Assembly (NCBI GenBank): GCA_010645155.1
Contig: CM021316.1
Location: forward strand, 2,733,256 to 2,797,255
DNA length: 64,000 nt
DNA from: Tigriopus japonicus
Taxonomy: Eukaryota > Arthropoda > Copepoda > Harpacticoida > Harpacticidae
Direction of reading: 5' to 3'
Made by a program: the position numbers and the translations under genes. Positions 37,447-50,385 of this stretch are shown in pieces; the first letter of the stretch is position 1, and each line of letters starts with the position of its first letter. The notes under the pieces are model-generated. The model was given only the letters and a program-made list of their open reading frames with translations, made no database searches and had not been told where the DNA came from.

Positions 37447-39696
37447 CAAATTTGTTCTCCGTTCTGCTGAATGCCTCTCTCTCCAAGCTGTCCAAGTACG
37501 AATCTCTTTAGAGAATGCCTCTTTCTGAGAATAGTCGTGTGTGTTACCAACTAATGGAGATCCCCTCTCCAAATTTGTTTCTTCTCAAATTGCCAAATCA
37601 TTCCCTCCATTTCTACTCGTTTTGGCAGATGCTCTACACTTTTGGTCATTGGATCGTGATTGGGAATCTGGACCAAAATGCAAGCGGAACTTGGCATTCA
37701 AACGCTGTGCTTTGTCACTTCTACACCCATCTTGGAAAAGAATTAGGAACATCTATATGGAGATAACACCCGAATCTTAAACTTGATTGGATTGTGGCTG
37801 GTGGATTAAGACAGCGACTCAGGAGGAAACATGAAATTCCTACCAAAAACTGTACAGATTTAGGCATAACGTCGTGTAGTTGATAAATTGTTCAAAGATT
37901 GTGCCATAGAAGATAGATTTGAGAACAGTGACAAAAAACTTTAATTCAAGCTCCACGTTAACCTCACAAATATCAAAATGAAATCAATTTTAGGTTTTAG
38001 TTTTCTAAACGCCATTTCATCGCCATTTTATACTCAATGACTCAATTCATGTTGTAAATTTCGATGAATGAATGCAATTTTGAACAATTAACTCTTACTC
38101 GTGAATGAATATTCGGTGAGATACCTAGTGGAGTGTGACCAATTGCTGCATGTAACTTTTTCGGCACTACGGTATACTGAAGACAATACATCGTGAGCAA
38201 CCATCTACTTTTAATTTGAGATCGCTTGAAATCTTCAGGTTTTCCCTGAAGCTTGAAAAATCTAGCTAATGATAAAGGTTTTGTTGAAATGAAAAATGGT
38301 TGCCAAACCCCTTTACGAATCAGGACATTAACGATCAATCGGTGTTCGTCTCGCAATATCAAAGAGCCAGTTATATGGATTGTAGAAAGTCATAAATGTA
38401 GGTAAGTAAGCCAAGTTAGCGAAACGCCAGATCATTCATCATGGCGACACCTCTAAACCTCAGTGGGTGGCCAGGAATTGCCTACAAAAACGACCCACGC
38501 CCAAACTCTTGTCTTTAACGATGCTCTCATTGCTTGCTTTGTGCGGTTGGCTCTCTGGCAATGGAAAGGGTTGTTGTTTATTTACCTGCATGCCATTGGC
38601 ATACATTATCCTCATTCCGCACTAACGTCCTACCCGCAATGATAACAATGATTAAAATACGAGCCATAACAAGAAAAAATTGCGCTGGATTAGTCCATCT
38701 CATTTATCTTTAGTGAGCTCAGCAAAAAACTAGTGTCCTCATTACTCCGACACAAGTTATCCTTTGCAGTGACACAACAAACCATCGAGAAACCCGTTCG
38801 TGAATAAGAATGTCAGCCAGGTCAGCTAAAGTTTCCTGAACCCCCCTAAGAAACGCCTTCAAAGTCAACAATTCTAACAGTTGGAAGCTAGGTGTTCATT
38901 ATTCAATGGGCCACTTGAGATTCCTGCCATCCAGTGGAAAGGCTTTAAGTCTGAAAAGCTCTCGACTACAACGCTTCCTTCCTCTTTGTCCACAGTGAGT
39001 TGATCTTCTCTCTGAATCTCCATAATTGTCGCTTCGCGATGGCTCTTTGCACAAGCACCAGGTTTGTAACAATTTTTGTGTCTGCTAATAGGAGTTTTGA
39101 GGCCCCACTCAAGTCGGTTTATTGAGCAGTGGGCAACTGGCGCTTTTTGGTGTTGCTGAGTTCACACATTTCCCTTTCTTTAAGAGAGGTACCGCACATA
39201 ACTGTTCTTGGTTAGGGTGCCTTCTTTGCAGAGAGAGAGACCAACGAGTAGGAAGAGGAAAAAGATTTGCTGGCAAGCCCGCTTGGCAGGGTGTATTTGA
39301 TCATTGAATTTTCTTGCAAACAAGTCTTACGTAGCGTTACCCCGACATTTTGGTGGTCGAACACATGTCGGTTCATTCTTTTGACCTTTAAGAGGGGTTA
39401 ACAAATGGCTACCCTGCCAACCACGTTGCTTTGTTGTTCTTCGCCGGTTGCGACGATCGCACTTCCGATCTTGGAACTTGACGAGAATAAAGGCACACTT
39501 GTTCATCCAAAGGTTGGCAATTTTCTCTCCCACTCTCAGTGTCTGAATTGAAAATATCAAAGCGAGAAGAGACCGATGAAGAAAGGCTTTGAATAAGTGA
39601 ATATCAGTGGTGGTGGAGGAGCACCCCGAGAGATTCCAGCCCCTATAGAGAAAACAATGGCATTCTCCACAGGAGAGGAGAACAACTTGAACCTAC

Positions 39697-39800
39697 CTCG
39701 AACAGGGGGCCGTTTATGTACACTTAGGGACCCTGCAGTGGTTGTATTGGAATTGTGAGTCGGGTCCGGTGACATTTTTGCCATTGTGAACTCATCGGCT
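39697..39800 (-). CDS. Possible extra exon of the large minus-strand gene
   Basis: A 104-bp frame between acceptor ATTTCCAG (39801 side) and the strong donor CGAG|GTAGGT. It could be entered in phase 2, the phase in which the ATG exon at 47232-47326 ends, and would leave in phase 1. It therefore cannot join directly to the exon at 18870. The 34-35 residues (beginning ADEFTMAKMSPDP, rich in Ser/Thr/Asn, ending KRPPVRG) look coding-like and include two Met codons, so an alternative first exon is possible. The evidence is splice sites and composition only. Confidence 0.25.
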
Positions 39801-42800
39801 CTGGAAATCCATCAGGTTAACGAGCACGATATTCAAATTCAATCACAACTAACCTATGATTTTTTTTTCTTCCAAAGAATCAGTGCCAAGAAAACTCCAC
39901 AAACTTTTGACATTCGGCCCATTTTCATGGAGAGAAAGAGAAAGAAATGTGAAATCTTGAAATCATGAGCTCCCAAACATGCAAGATTCACTTCATCAAA
40001 GCTTGAAAAGAGCAAACATTTCTTTATCTGAACGACAGCTCGAAAAACCATCCACCGCAAACTCAATCAAGGTATCGCCCTTTGGCGAAGCAGATCGCTT
40101 TTCGTAGCACTCGTTCCCGAGCCACCACAATAAGGCAATAGAACGACAGCAGGCGTGTCAATGCACTGACAAAATATTTGGCGATCAGGGCACCGACTAA
40201 AGAAGGTTAGCCGCAATATCTCGTTGGTTTGTCTTGTGATGCCGAGTTTAGAATCAGATTTTAAGTAACATCCTTCGAACGAGAAGAGTTCCATTGAGTT
40301 TGTTCGATGCAACAACGTGTTGGGAGGTTTGTGGTGTGTTTTTGGGTGGCACATGATGCCAACGGTTCAGTTTACATTCCTATTCATTTTTCAGTGCATC
40401 GTTGAAATGGTTTTTTGATAGATCTGCCTTTTCTCATCCTCATTCTCCTTCCAACCTCACACACACATTCTACCAGCTGATGATGAGGAAGAGCCCCAAA
40501 TTTCATCTTTGATCAAGCTCGCTGGGAAGGTGATCTCTGAGAAGGAAATCATCCCAATTCTTGTTACTCTGTCACGACTTATCTCCAAAATTTCAGAGGC
40601 AAGATTGTCTCCATTGATCAAAACCAGAGTTGCTAGAGTCTGGTCTTGAGAACATTCGGAACAGGGGCTGAACAGAATTTCGGAAATCTTCGGATTCTTT
40701 TGAATACACTGTAAAGTGGAGGTGATGTACTGAAGAAGTGAAAAAAGGCGTTGATGCTATGACCAGAGTTCAATCCAGGCACAGTCGCGATTTCTCCCAT
40801 TATTAGAACTCTAAAACTTCACAAAAAGCTCATAAAAACGTGGTTGTTGTTAATGGGTGAAGCGGGTTAGATGGAAATTTCCCTCAACATTCTCTACATT
40901 TCTCACCCAAACCAGAAAACCACATCAATGTCCATCAGAATGCACTTTACTCTTGAAGTGCTCAAATAGTTTGGTTTCGTTTAATCGTTGGGCAAATAAG
41001 CTACCAATACATAGTATGTAAGACTCTATTCACCACAACTTGAAAGTTCCAAAGTCTGGTGACATCCAAGTCATCCAAGTTTCACTAATTCTCAATTCGA
41101 CGGATGTTGAAGCATGCCTTGATGTAATTTTGAGACGAAGCAGGAAATGTCTCTTTAAAAGTGCGAACTTGACACATTTCCAGAGGGAAATCCTTAAAAG
41201 GCGGCAGTTCCCTGAAATTTCCTCGCATCGATCACACCTACTAAGTAAGAATGAATCTCCTTTGGATTGGTCGACGCCATTGCAATCGTCAAGAATGCAG
41301 ACAAGAGCGGAAGAGAAGGGGCAGAGTCAGGGTTGCCTTGGATTTTATGTCGTCTCCGATGCTAAAGTTGTTGATAGGAACACCGATTACGAGCCTGGCA
41401 AGAGCTGAAGGTCGGTGTAAGTCGTGCAAACATTGAGTTTATCGGATCCTATCATTCAATCGGCACAGCTTGATTGAAACGAAAAGCACCCAATCCTTGG
41501 CCAAACCCTTGTTTATGGTTTCGAATAGTCCTTGCATAATGTGATGCTAAGAGCCCATTACATGTCTTTTAAACCGAAGGGATCAGGATCGTGATTGCAT
41601 TTGATTGGACCGTAGGCAGTTTTAGCTTTGCAAACTCAAAAAATGAACGTGATTGGAAGTTTATGATGTCATTGGGGATCTTTTATGAAACACTCAACAC
41701 GTTGTTCCTTACGTTGATGTTTTCTGCTGATTTGCAAGATTATTATTGGGGGTCAAAGATGACTACAGTTCAGCACTTTTCGTTGCTTTTCGTCTGACAT
41801 TTGACCAGCGTCGAAATAAGGAACATTCTTCGCCAGAAAACGTTCTCGACCATAACTTAATACCATCTCGAAACCTAGTTCAAGTCCGTTTGCAGGAAGG
41901 AAGGTGAATTGATCAGGATTTATAATGTAGTAATGTTGTTGAAAGGTTCCTTCAAAGGAGACCCATAAACATCTTTGTTCCACTCATTGTCGTCGTAAGA
42001 ACAAGGGGCCAATAAAGTCATCCAGTGTAGGAAGATTCTCTCTCTAAAGGTGGAGATAAAATGCAAAGTACTTTTTGAGCCCATTTTGCGCCAATTCAAT
42101 CGCTGCTCAAATGGTGAGCAACTCGAGCTCTGGCCTAGAAAGAAGCCCCCTAAAGAGTTCAAACCTGATTGTCATGGAACACTTATTCAAATACCAATTC
42201 CACTCTCTGGTTAAGTCTGATCTCGATCAACGCTCAAGCCTTTGAGTCTGTAGTCACACAAGTCGTCGTTTCTTCTTGGCTTAGCCTTGAAATCTCCCCA
42301 AACTATCGAGTCATGATGCTTGTCCAGCATCTTGTTGTAACTAACTTCACACACCATACGTTCATTGACAAGACGCAAGGAGGGCAAACAACCCGAGTCT
42401 ACCTACTAGTAATGAGTAACTTGGTAAGAGTCATCCTCGGTTCTTGGAACTTGAAAGTAAATCTACTACGGACTCATGTCTCCTAAATAGTTCTCATTGG
42501 CTCATTTAGAGCGACTGCGACTGTTGCCATTTCTGGTGGTGGGTAAAAAGGTTATGCCTTTGGACACCCGGAATTGGAATTCATGAAATGTCGACAAAGA
42601 TCTACATCAAAAACTGGCATTACCTTAAGTGTTGATAATAACCGGTTAGAAGATGAATTGACTCTATTTTCCTAGAGATCATGTTGCCAATGGGTGGCAA
42701 CTTGCCTTGGTTCGCATGGTTGACTACACTTACCAAGCTCTTGCATGAGGGCAGAAATTAAGAAGTAATTAACGAAATAGGTGGCGGAGCTCCTCCGAGA

Positions 42801-45800
42801 CTATCCGGTTAGGTCAATGTGAACTCCACACTATCACCGCCACCAAACTTGAGATGATCCCCACATGCAAACCGCAATTTGGCCTCGCTCAGAGCAAATA
42901 GAAACTTCAATAATTTCCAAGCCAGACAAGTCTTCATATAAGAACAACGTTGGATGGTTGCATTCCGTTCCCGCGATCGACCAACATGGATGGCAATGAT
43001 CCTCGATTATCAAGTTGTCGCTTCGCTCTGGTCCATCCATTTATCAGATTTCAAGTATACCAAGCGTCTCTCGGCGAGACCGCAATGTAGAAGATTTTGT
43101 CAACAAAATTCCGCCGGACACTCAAGACAAGGGCGCTCATTGTTGTTGTCATCTCGTCTGTACTTTTAATCTATTTGTACAACGATTTCGCCATGTACTT
43201 GCAAAGTTGGCAAAGGATGGCATTTTGGGGAGATTTCAGGTTAACATTTGTGTGTGAGATGAGCTTGGACAAGTCCTGAAATGAGGGCAACAGTCTTTGG
43301 GGAAGATGAACTTTGGAGATAACGACAAGCGAGCTTAGCTTTTTTGCCTCCATATTTGGAGAGTTCAGACGGTCGAGATTGTGGATCTTCGTATTTGAAG
43401 ATCTTGTCCGATTCTCAGGAACTTTACCTACATACATCTCTTAAAGAAGAAGAGGGAAAGTGGTCACCCTTCAAGCATGTAAGCTCCATCCAGGGGCGTG
43501 AGTAAGTGGGAATCTGGATCATCCATTTCAGTCACTTCCACTTGAACGAGTGCATCAAACATGACCAAGAGGGTGTGAAGGACAAATTGGTTTCCTTTCT
43601 TCCGTTGTAATGAAATTCTTTGAGGCATTATTGATACCCAAGATTCATGTGAGGGGGTTGATTTCGCTCCAGGATCTGACTCCAAGGCGGAAGCATCCGT
43701 CAAGAATTCAGTCTTGAGTGCATCTCTGCCCCGCATCCCTCATCCGTTACTTTGGACTTGAAAGTGATTCCAAGGGAGAATCAATCATGAACGGAAAATT
43801 GCCCAATCATTGTTGTGTGAAGTTGAATTTCTTTACACTTGTTAGAAGAGGACTTGTCCTTCACGCTGGGATTCGCAGAGGGAATGTTTGATCAATCCAT
43901 AGACTTGATATCGATCATTCCTCCGAAGTTTTGAGCGAGTTTTTTGCTTTCTTGATCGTAAATCAAAAGTTAAGATGAAAGTTTTTCCTACCTTTGAGCC
44001 TTATTTTCGACTTGAATGTAAAGGTCGAACGTCATTGACAAAATTTTGTCATTCTAAATTAAGACTAGGACACCGAGATATTTTGATTCAAAAGCGTAAA
44101 AAATCGAATCATTGGATAAGATTAGTATGAACCAAATGTTTTGGCAACCAGATTTCAAGTCTGTGATGCACAGCGTTAAGACAGATGGTGTTCGTGGAAG
44201 ATGCAGAGTATCTTCAGTACATTCAGAAGCTGACAATGTGTCTGAATAAGCCATGAACGAGTTGTCCTATCAAGGTCGACCAATGTATGCATACATGATA
44301 ATGAGTAATTCGTGTAATGAGGAAGATGATTCCATCCATTTTGAAGCTGTCATGCTTGAAACACGTAAAGATCCCTACTTTGGAAGGTCTTTGGCAATTC
44401 AGAGCGGAAGAGATAGACTCAAAAACCCTCCGCCAAGGATTCGTTTACACGGTATCTTTCCATCTCCTAAAGGATGCCTTTGAACGAGGATAATCAAATC
44501 AAAATCGAGCAACACTTAAAAGGGAACTAGCTTTTAATGCAGTTCTTTAATGAGGGGAAAACCAAACGTGGCCCTAAATATGTCGGATGGTCTAGATTGC
44601 TGTCGGGTATAAATGCATAGATGCAAGCAACTCAATATCGAAACCATTAGTTGCTGGCTCTTCTCTCATTTTTGAAATTCTCAGCATTTGTGTACCTGGG
44701 CTCAATGTTGATGAACTCGTCTTACATGAGACCCAAAATTGAGCCCTTTTTCCATCCGTTGAATCATTGGAGTGGAGAACGCGGCCTAATTTCACAACAA
44801 CATGGCCATAAATCTCTTCAACTGCAAAATGTTAAAAGACAGTTTTTGAGATCTCATCATGAACTTTTTGCTTCTGAACAGGCACAGGGCGTTTGAAATA
44901 CAAATAAATCGAGGATAAAACCAGTCAGAAAAGTATTTCTTGCAGAAAATGTTTGGTTTCGGACTTTTAACGCTGCTCTAATTTAATCAAAAGTTCATTG
45001 AAACAATCTCCTTTTACAATTTTGTTGGATTCAAGTAGTTCTTAAACAATACAAAGTATACAAATATTTGTATACTTACTTGTACATTTTTTCCTATAAG
45101 ACTTGATCAAGATGTGTCACAATAAAACATCAGCTTTTTTTTGTTCCATGTCAGTATTTTTTTAAATTTGAGCAGTCTTTGCTCCTTCTAAATAAAAGAA
45201 TCTTTTATTAGCAAGTTATTACCCCTTGAAAAGCTAGTTCATGCGAGCAGGTTGAACCACTCTGTCGTAATTTCCGAGAAGGCGACACTTCCCAAACCAC
45301 CAATCCCCCTGCTTATTTCGTTTTGGCCTAAAAAGTATGCCACCATTCCAGGTAACAGAGTCCATCCACAGATTTGCCCCTTGGCTACGTTTACTTACTT
45401 CCAAAGCTTCATTTCATCCACGAAAGAGGCAGTTTGCAGAAAGGGTCTTCTTCATCTTTTTCGTCTACTTCAAGGCACTGCAATCCTTCTCTCTCATGTC
45501 TCATTTACTCGTCGTTGGATGGAAAATGCTTTGGACTACATTCAAAAGATGGTCAATGATGAGGAGAAAACGTCACATGCCACTTCGGTATTACCACTGT
45601 GGACATACAGAGTGGTAGTAGAGCTATCTACTCGACTAAGATGACTGAGATATAATCTCAAAATGAAATGGAGAGTGGGATCCCCGGTTGTGGACCATTA
45701 ATCAACGTTCCGAACCGTTCTAACACTATTGCACACGGTGTTGGTCATTTAAATACCTCTTGAAACGGACAAACAAATTTACCTCCGCTCTCTCAAAGCC

Positions 45801-47231
45801 AAAAAATGAATGCTTCAGGTCCAGAGGTACAAATCACTACTAATGGTTTCCTTCTCACCTATTCCTTCCAAACTCGGAAAACTATTGGCAAAACCACCAT
45901 TAAACGAACACATGTCCCCTCTCTTTTCACATGCAAATAAGGAAATAGTGAGTATGCAAACAAGGGTTTCTATTTATGGGCAATGGGTATCTATTCGCAA
46001 AAGAAAAGAAATGCTTTTTAGGCATGGAAAACGAACCAAGGAAATCACGCCAAACACCAAAAATGGTTGGAGGAAAAGCGTGGATTTGTTACATCCATTG
46101 ACCTTGTCCATTGTGGAACTCTCAATTCCAATTTGATAGATGATGCTATCGGTGATTGTTACTTGATTTACTCAGTTACTCAGGAAGAGTATCAAGGTAT
46201 TTCTCATGAATTTTTTTGGGCCTTCTAATTTCCTTTGCCTTTGAGAGGCTATTATTATAAACATGGCTGCCCATTCCAGCTCTTGTAGAGATGGAGCAAA
46301 AAAAGATTACCCAATGCTTGTTCTGTGTTGCTTGAGATTTGCAAGTCAAGCTTTTTGTTGCGAATGTTGAAGCCTTTCATGGATATCTAGATCCCAACCT
46401 AGACTTGATCTCTCCAGAAAACAAAGTAATACTAAATAAAAATCCTATACTTCTCGGGCGACCCAAAGAAAATGAAAATGAACTGAAGTGGAATGGTCAA
46501 GAATTTTTCTAGGGTTAAACTAATTCTTTCAAAAAAATGTAACAATTTTTGGGACCCAAATGTCAGCCAAATGAACCAATAAATTCATACTGTATCTGCC
46601 CCATTTGCAGTTTGTATTTGTATTGTTTTACCAGACAGTAATCTAAACAGGCCAGCGTAATTCTTGAAATCAGTACTTAAAGTTTCCATAGTTCTTGAAA
46701 ATCAGACACAAACCTTCTGTTTCGTTTCACAGCAACGTTTCACTACAATGGAAAGCCCTTGATGTGAGTGGTTATAAATCTAGAGATTTTTGGTTGGCAT
46801 TCCTAATTGAAGTCGAGCGAATGTATTGAATCTGATCTCTAACCCCGACACAAACTCATCAACCTAAAGTCAGACCCAGTTTGCAGGAGATTCATTACTC
46901 ACTAACACATGCTGGAGGAACACAACATAGGAAAATATTCATCCTTATTTGATGTCGTTTGAGATTGAAAACGTCATTTCCAGTACTTCCAACTTTCATT
47001 TGATTTGACCGCTTCTTCATGGTCAGACACGGCAAAAAGGTTTCATAATCGTGCTTAATTGTTCTTGATTGGCAGACCATGATGGCGATAAAAATGTACT
47101 TAGGATATAGACGACGAGAAAAGAGCGTTTCAATTCCACATTCCCATTCCAATTGTCGAGCCAAAAAGGTCAGCTCAATGGTAAAAAGTCAGGGATTTGT
47201 CCGTAATTCTGTAGAATAATTTCCTCCTTAC

Positions 47232-47326
47232 CTTTTGGCTGCTTCATTACTGTCCTTTTTGGCGTCTAAATTTGTCTCAGAGCCTTTGAGTCGAGACAAG
47301 AGGCCTCGCTTTTTTGGCTCAGACAT
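47232..47326 (-). CDS. First coding exon of the large Ser/Arg-rich gene
   Basis: ATG at 47324-47326 in the context GAAAATG opens 31 codons plus two bases, ending in the consensus donor AAAAG|GTAAGG. The peptide begins MSEPKKRGLLSRLKGSETNL and is Lys/Ser-rich. The phase-2 end joins exactly to the phase-2 acceptor of the exon at 18184-18870. The joined composition is consistent (LLSRLKGS in this exon, LLRSLSKSKD in the next). There is no signal peptide, so a cytoplasmic protein is expected. Its 5' end faces that of TRMT9B across 3 kb. I do not recognise the family. Confidence 0.6.
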
Positions 47327-50300
47327 TTTCACTCACGATTTGAACCAGAGGAGCTAACCCAAAGACTCTCTCCACAACTGACACACCCTGTTTTAACTTA
47401 ACTCATTATTTTCTACACTCACACACTCACGAAGGAAGTAACTAAAAAAACCACAGTTTGTGATGAATCGACACTAAAGGCTCCTTGGAGACTTTGCCAA
47501 TTGTCTGGAGATTGAATTACAATCCTGGCAATGAATTAAAACACCTGGCACGCGTTTGTCACTAAGCTTGGTTCGAAATCATGAGGGTATCCCGTGTGCC
47601 AAGCAAACAGCCTTTATCCTTGCTCTTTTTGACAATGCGAATCCAGGTCACAGGCACAATACCAAATGAAGTCCTCCCTCGCTCGTGGTTGAAATTCTCG
47701 CCATTCAACTCTACAAACAAACAAATACACACTACTTGCGCACTCACGGTTGGAGAAGATGCCTGATGTTGATGATCCCTCGACAGAGGACTCCAAGAGG
47801 CAACTAACTGGTGATGGTGATCATGATGAAGTTCGTCATGGTGAGGGTGCTTGAAAAATGCCGGTAGAATGAAATGCGCGCGGACTCTTTGCCTTCACTT
47901 GGGAACATCTTTTGTAGGAAGGGACGGCAGACTCGGACACGGAGTGCTCGTACCTTTTTAGGAGCACAAGGGATAGATATTTGTAGCAACTCTTGAATAC
48001 CTGGTTTGCTCTAGTTTTAAGAACAGAAGTAATAGGACAACAAACTTGAACAGTCAATCATTTGAATCAAATGCTGAGGTTGAAAATCCACCAATTTATC
48101 CACCTCCATCCAATTTTGCGAACCACCAAGGCAAGAAGAAGACTGAATATTGTTTCTCAAGTTACCTTGCGCCCTGAACAGGAACTAAGGATGTTCAAGC
48201 GATATGTAAATTACAGCATTAAGTAAACTTTGTTCTTGTTACTTGCTAACAAAATATTATCAACACCAAATCCATTTTCAAAACAATCTTCAGAATTTAT
48301 AGGAATTCAATACCTCAGCCCCAAGAGTGTCAAACGTTAAAAATGAACCCGTTCTTTTGACAGACTCTAATACACAAAAAACTCCTCTGAACATAGAAAA
48401 CAAGCAATCAATCTAAGGTTTAGAAGTCCATACTTTGGCATGAAGTCCTCACTTGCATGAAGAGTCGAGGATCCCCCCTCTTTTTCGAGGAGGAGTGCCA
48501 CATAAGAAACCTATGATGTGGTGCTCTCTCTACCAACCGTGTGAACAGTGCGACATAGGAGTCAAGAATTAGAGTCCGCGCGGATGGTGCGAGACGGACC
48601 GATACAATAGGCGAGACAATGCTTGGAATATAAAGAACATTGCAACAGGTCCGTAGCATACCACTACTACTTCTTCTACCATCGACCCCCTCAGTCATGG
48701 AGGAAGACCTCGTTGCCGTGTTCAAGAAGAACGTAACGTACGCGTTGCTCAACGATTAATGAGTACACAGTCTGGGGCTTATTATGCACGGGAGCACCTC
48801 CGATTGCATCGAGAAAAAAAGCATGTGAAATGAACCAGACATTGTCAGGAAGGTGTTGAATCAAAAATGCCATCCGTTCGCTCTGGAACAATACAGTTAT
48901 GATGAGAAGTTTGCTTTTCATGGGGTACTTGGGTTCACCCTGACTACTTCAGTAAGAATGCAAACGAAGAACGATGAAGAAGCAATGGAAATTTGATACG
49001 AAACATTTCGTCCAGAGGGGAAAGAGTGGTGGGCTCATCTCAACTCACATTTGCTAGAGAGACGTGCTTGGAGGTGTTATTTCTTTGATGCACGGTTTCC
49101 ATACTCGAGAAATTAACGACACCTGACGGTTACCAAGTTCCTCAATGTACATAAAGATACACCTACTAATAGCAGAGAGGGCCCCTTCCTAGAATGCAGC
49201 TGCACTGTTGGGATTATGAAGTGGGTTAATGGGCCTCGAGTTTGACGCTTCTCTTCGTTTCGGGGTTTCTCTTGCCCGTCACTTTAAGAAGAATTGAGAA
49301 ATGATATTCGCCTTAGCATTTCGGCGTTGATTCGAATTTGATCATGGTTGACAACTCCTTTTCTGGAGTCATTTTGACCTGGTTTGTGTATGTTCCAAGT
49401 GTGGGATGTCGCTACACCGGAAGCGCAGTACAAAAGTGTTCCCTCTTAATTGCATGCTTGGCTTGGAACACTCGAGAGAAAGTGGAACCAGGCAAGTAGG
49501 AAAGCGGGGGAGGAGGGCAAACGCCAATCATGCGGTGTACTGATCTCGGCCACTCGAACATTTTGCATGGAGAGAAGGGACCATGAGACCCTTTTGTCTA
49601 AAGGATGACACCTCCAAATTGAAGACTGAGGATAACCATTTGGTTCTAGTGTCCTGAAGTTCGGTTGGATTGGTTTTCCACACTCTAGCTATAGTAAGAT
49701 GTGTTGGGATCCCTGATGTCCCCCCAAGCCTTACCTCAAGTCGTGCAAAGGTACAACCTGCTGGCAAATGTCAAGAGCGAGGAAGGATAAAATGAGGCTT
49801 GTTCCATTGGGTTCCAAGGCGCTGTCACTAAGGAGGGGAGAGAGTGCTCATGGAAAGGCCTGAGTTGAAGGCCGTTCATTGAAGCCAGGAGGCGCTCAGA
49901 AATGACTGTGTGTGTGTTCGAGTTTCCCTCTCCCTCTCTCTTTCTCTCCTTGGTTCTTGTGGCTTGAAGGCTGAAAGGTTGGAGAGTAGAACTGTTGGAA
50001 CAGCGGAACCACAAGGAAGGAGGCTGCTGTTACTGATGGTCCTTCTCTATTATTTGTTTCACTCCTGTACTCCTGTAGTGTTAAGAGAGAAAGGTGACGG
50101 AGGCGTTACGCCTCCACCAAAAAATCGGATCCTTATTCCTTCTCTCTGTCTTGCTATGTGCGCTTGTGTGGCTTGCGGCTGAGTGTGTCGGAACTTGCAA
50201 GCTAGTACTAAGATTTGTCTCAATGCTTTGAATTGGCGAATGTTACTCATAGGATGTGTCGCCATGACTTGGAGCGGGTCGCAAGGATTTTCAATCCAAC

Positions 50301-50385
50301 TTTGAACCTCATTCCCCACCTTTGTGCTCAATTTCAAGATTAATGTCTCAATCTTGGGCCACACTCCTTCAAGCCTTGGGCGATC
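47327..50385. other. Head-to-head intergenic region
   Basis: About 3 kb between the start codons of the large minus-strand gene and the plus-strand TRMT9B-like gene. It should hold both promoters and any 5' untranslated exons. I see no clear TATA box or coding exon. A CT-rich tract lies at 49925-49950. Minus-strand frames at 48420-48752 and 49736-50391 show no domain or splice support. Confidence 0.5.
49925..49950. repeat. CT-rich simple repeat
   Basis: A pyrimidine tract of CT/CCCT units about 450 bp upstream of the TRMT9B-like start codon. Confidence 0.7.

Larger units (their letters stand above)
18871..47231 (-). other. 28.4-kb intron of the large minus-strand gene
   Basis: Inferred from phase-compatible splice sites: donor AAAAG|GTAAGG at 47231 and acceptor TTTCAG at 18871-18873. 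The interval holds the plus-strand small membrane-protein cluster (30.2-33.2 kb), a foldback MITE (26.24 kb), a hAT-like MITE (33.85 kb), one possible extra exon (39.7 kb) and AT-rich or simple repeats. The parts at 19-30 kb, 34-39 kb and 40-47 kb otherwise show nothing that I would call coding. An AT-rich piece at about 20045-20265 with repeated AATTAC-type words may be an old transposon relic. Confidence 0.55.

Noticed and set aside
41753..42162. Two overlapping minus-strand frames that look like a frameshifted gene
   Set aside because: I could not match either frame to a family and saw no splice sites; overlapping chance frames are common in sequence of this base composition.
43464..43736. 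Minus-strand open frame of about 90 codons
   Set aside because: No convincing acceptor or donor, no recognised domain, and the start used is not a clear first ATG of a transcript.
45252..45644. Plus-strand open frame of 130 codons
   Set aside because: No domain, no splice sites, three overlapping frames in the same stretch, and no promoter signal; likely chance.
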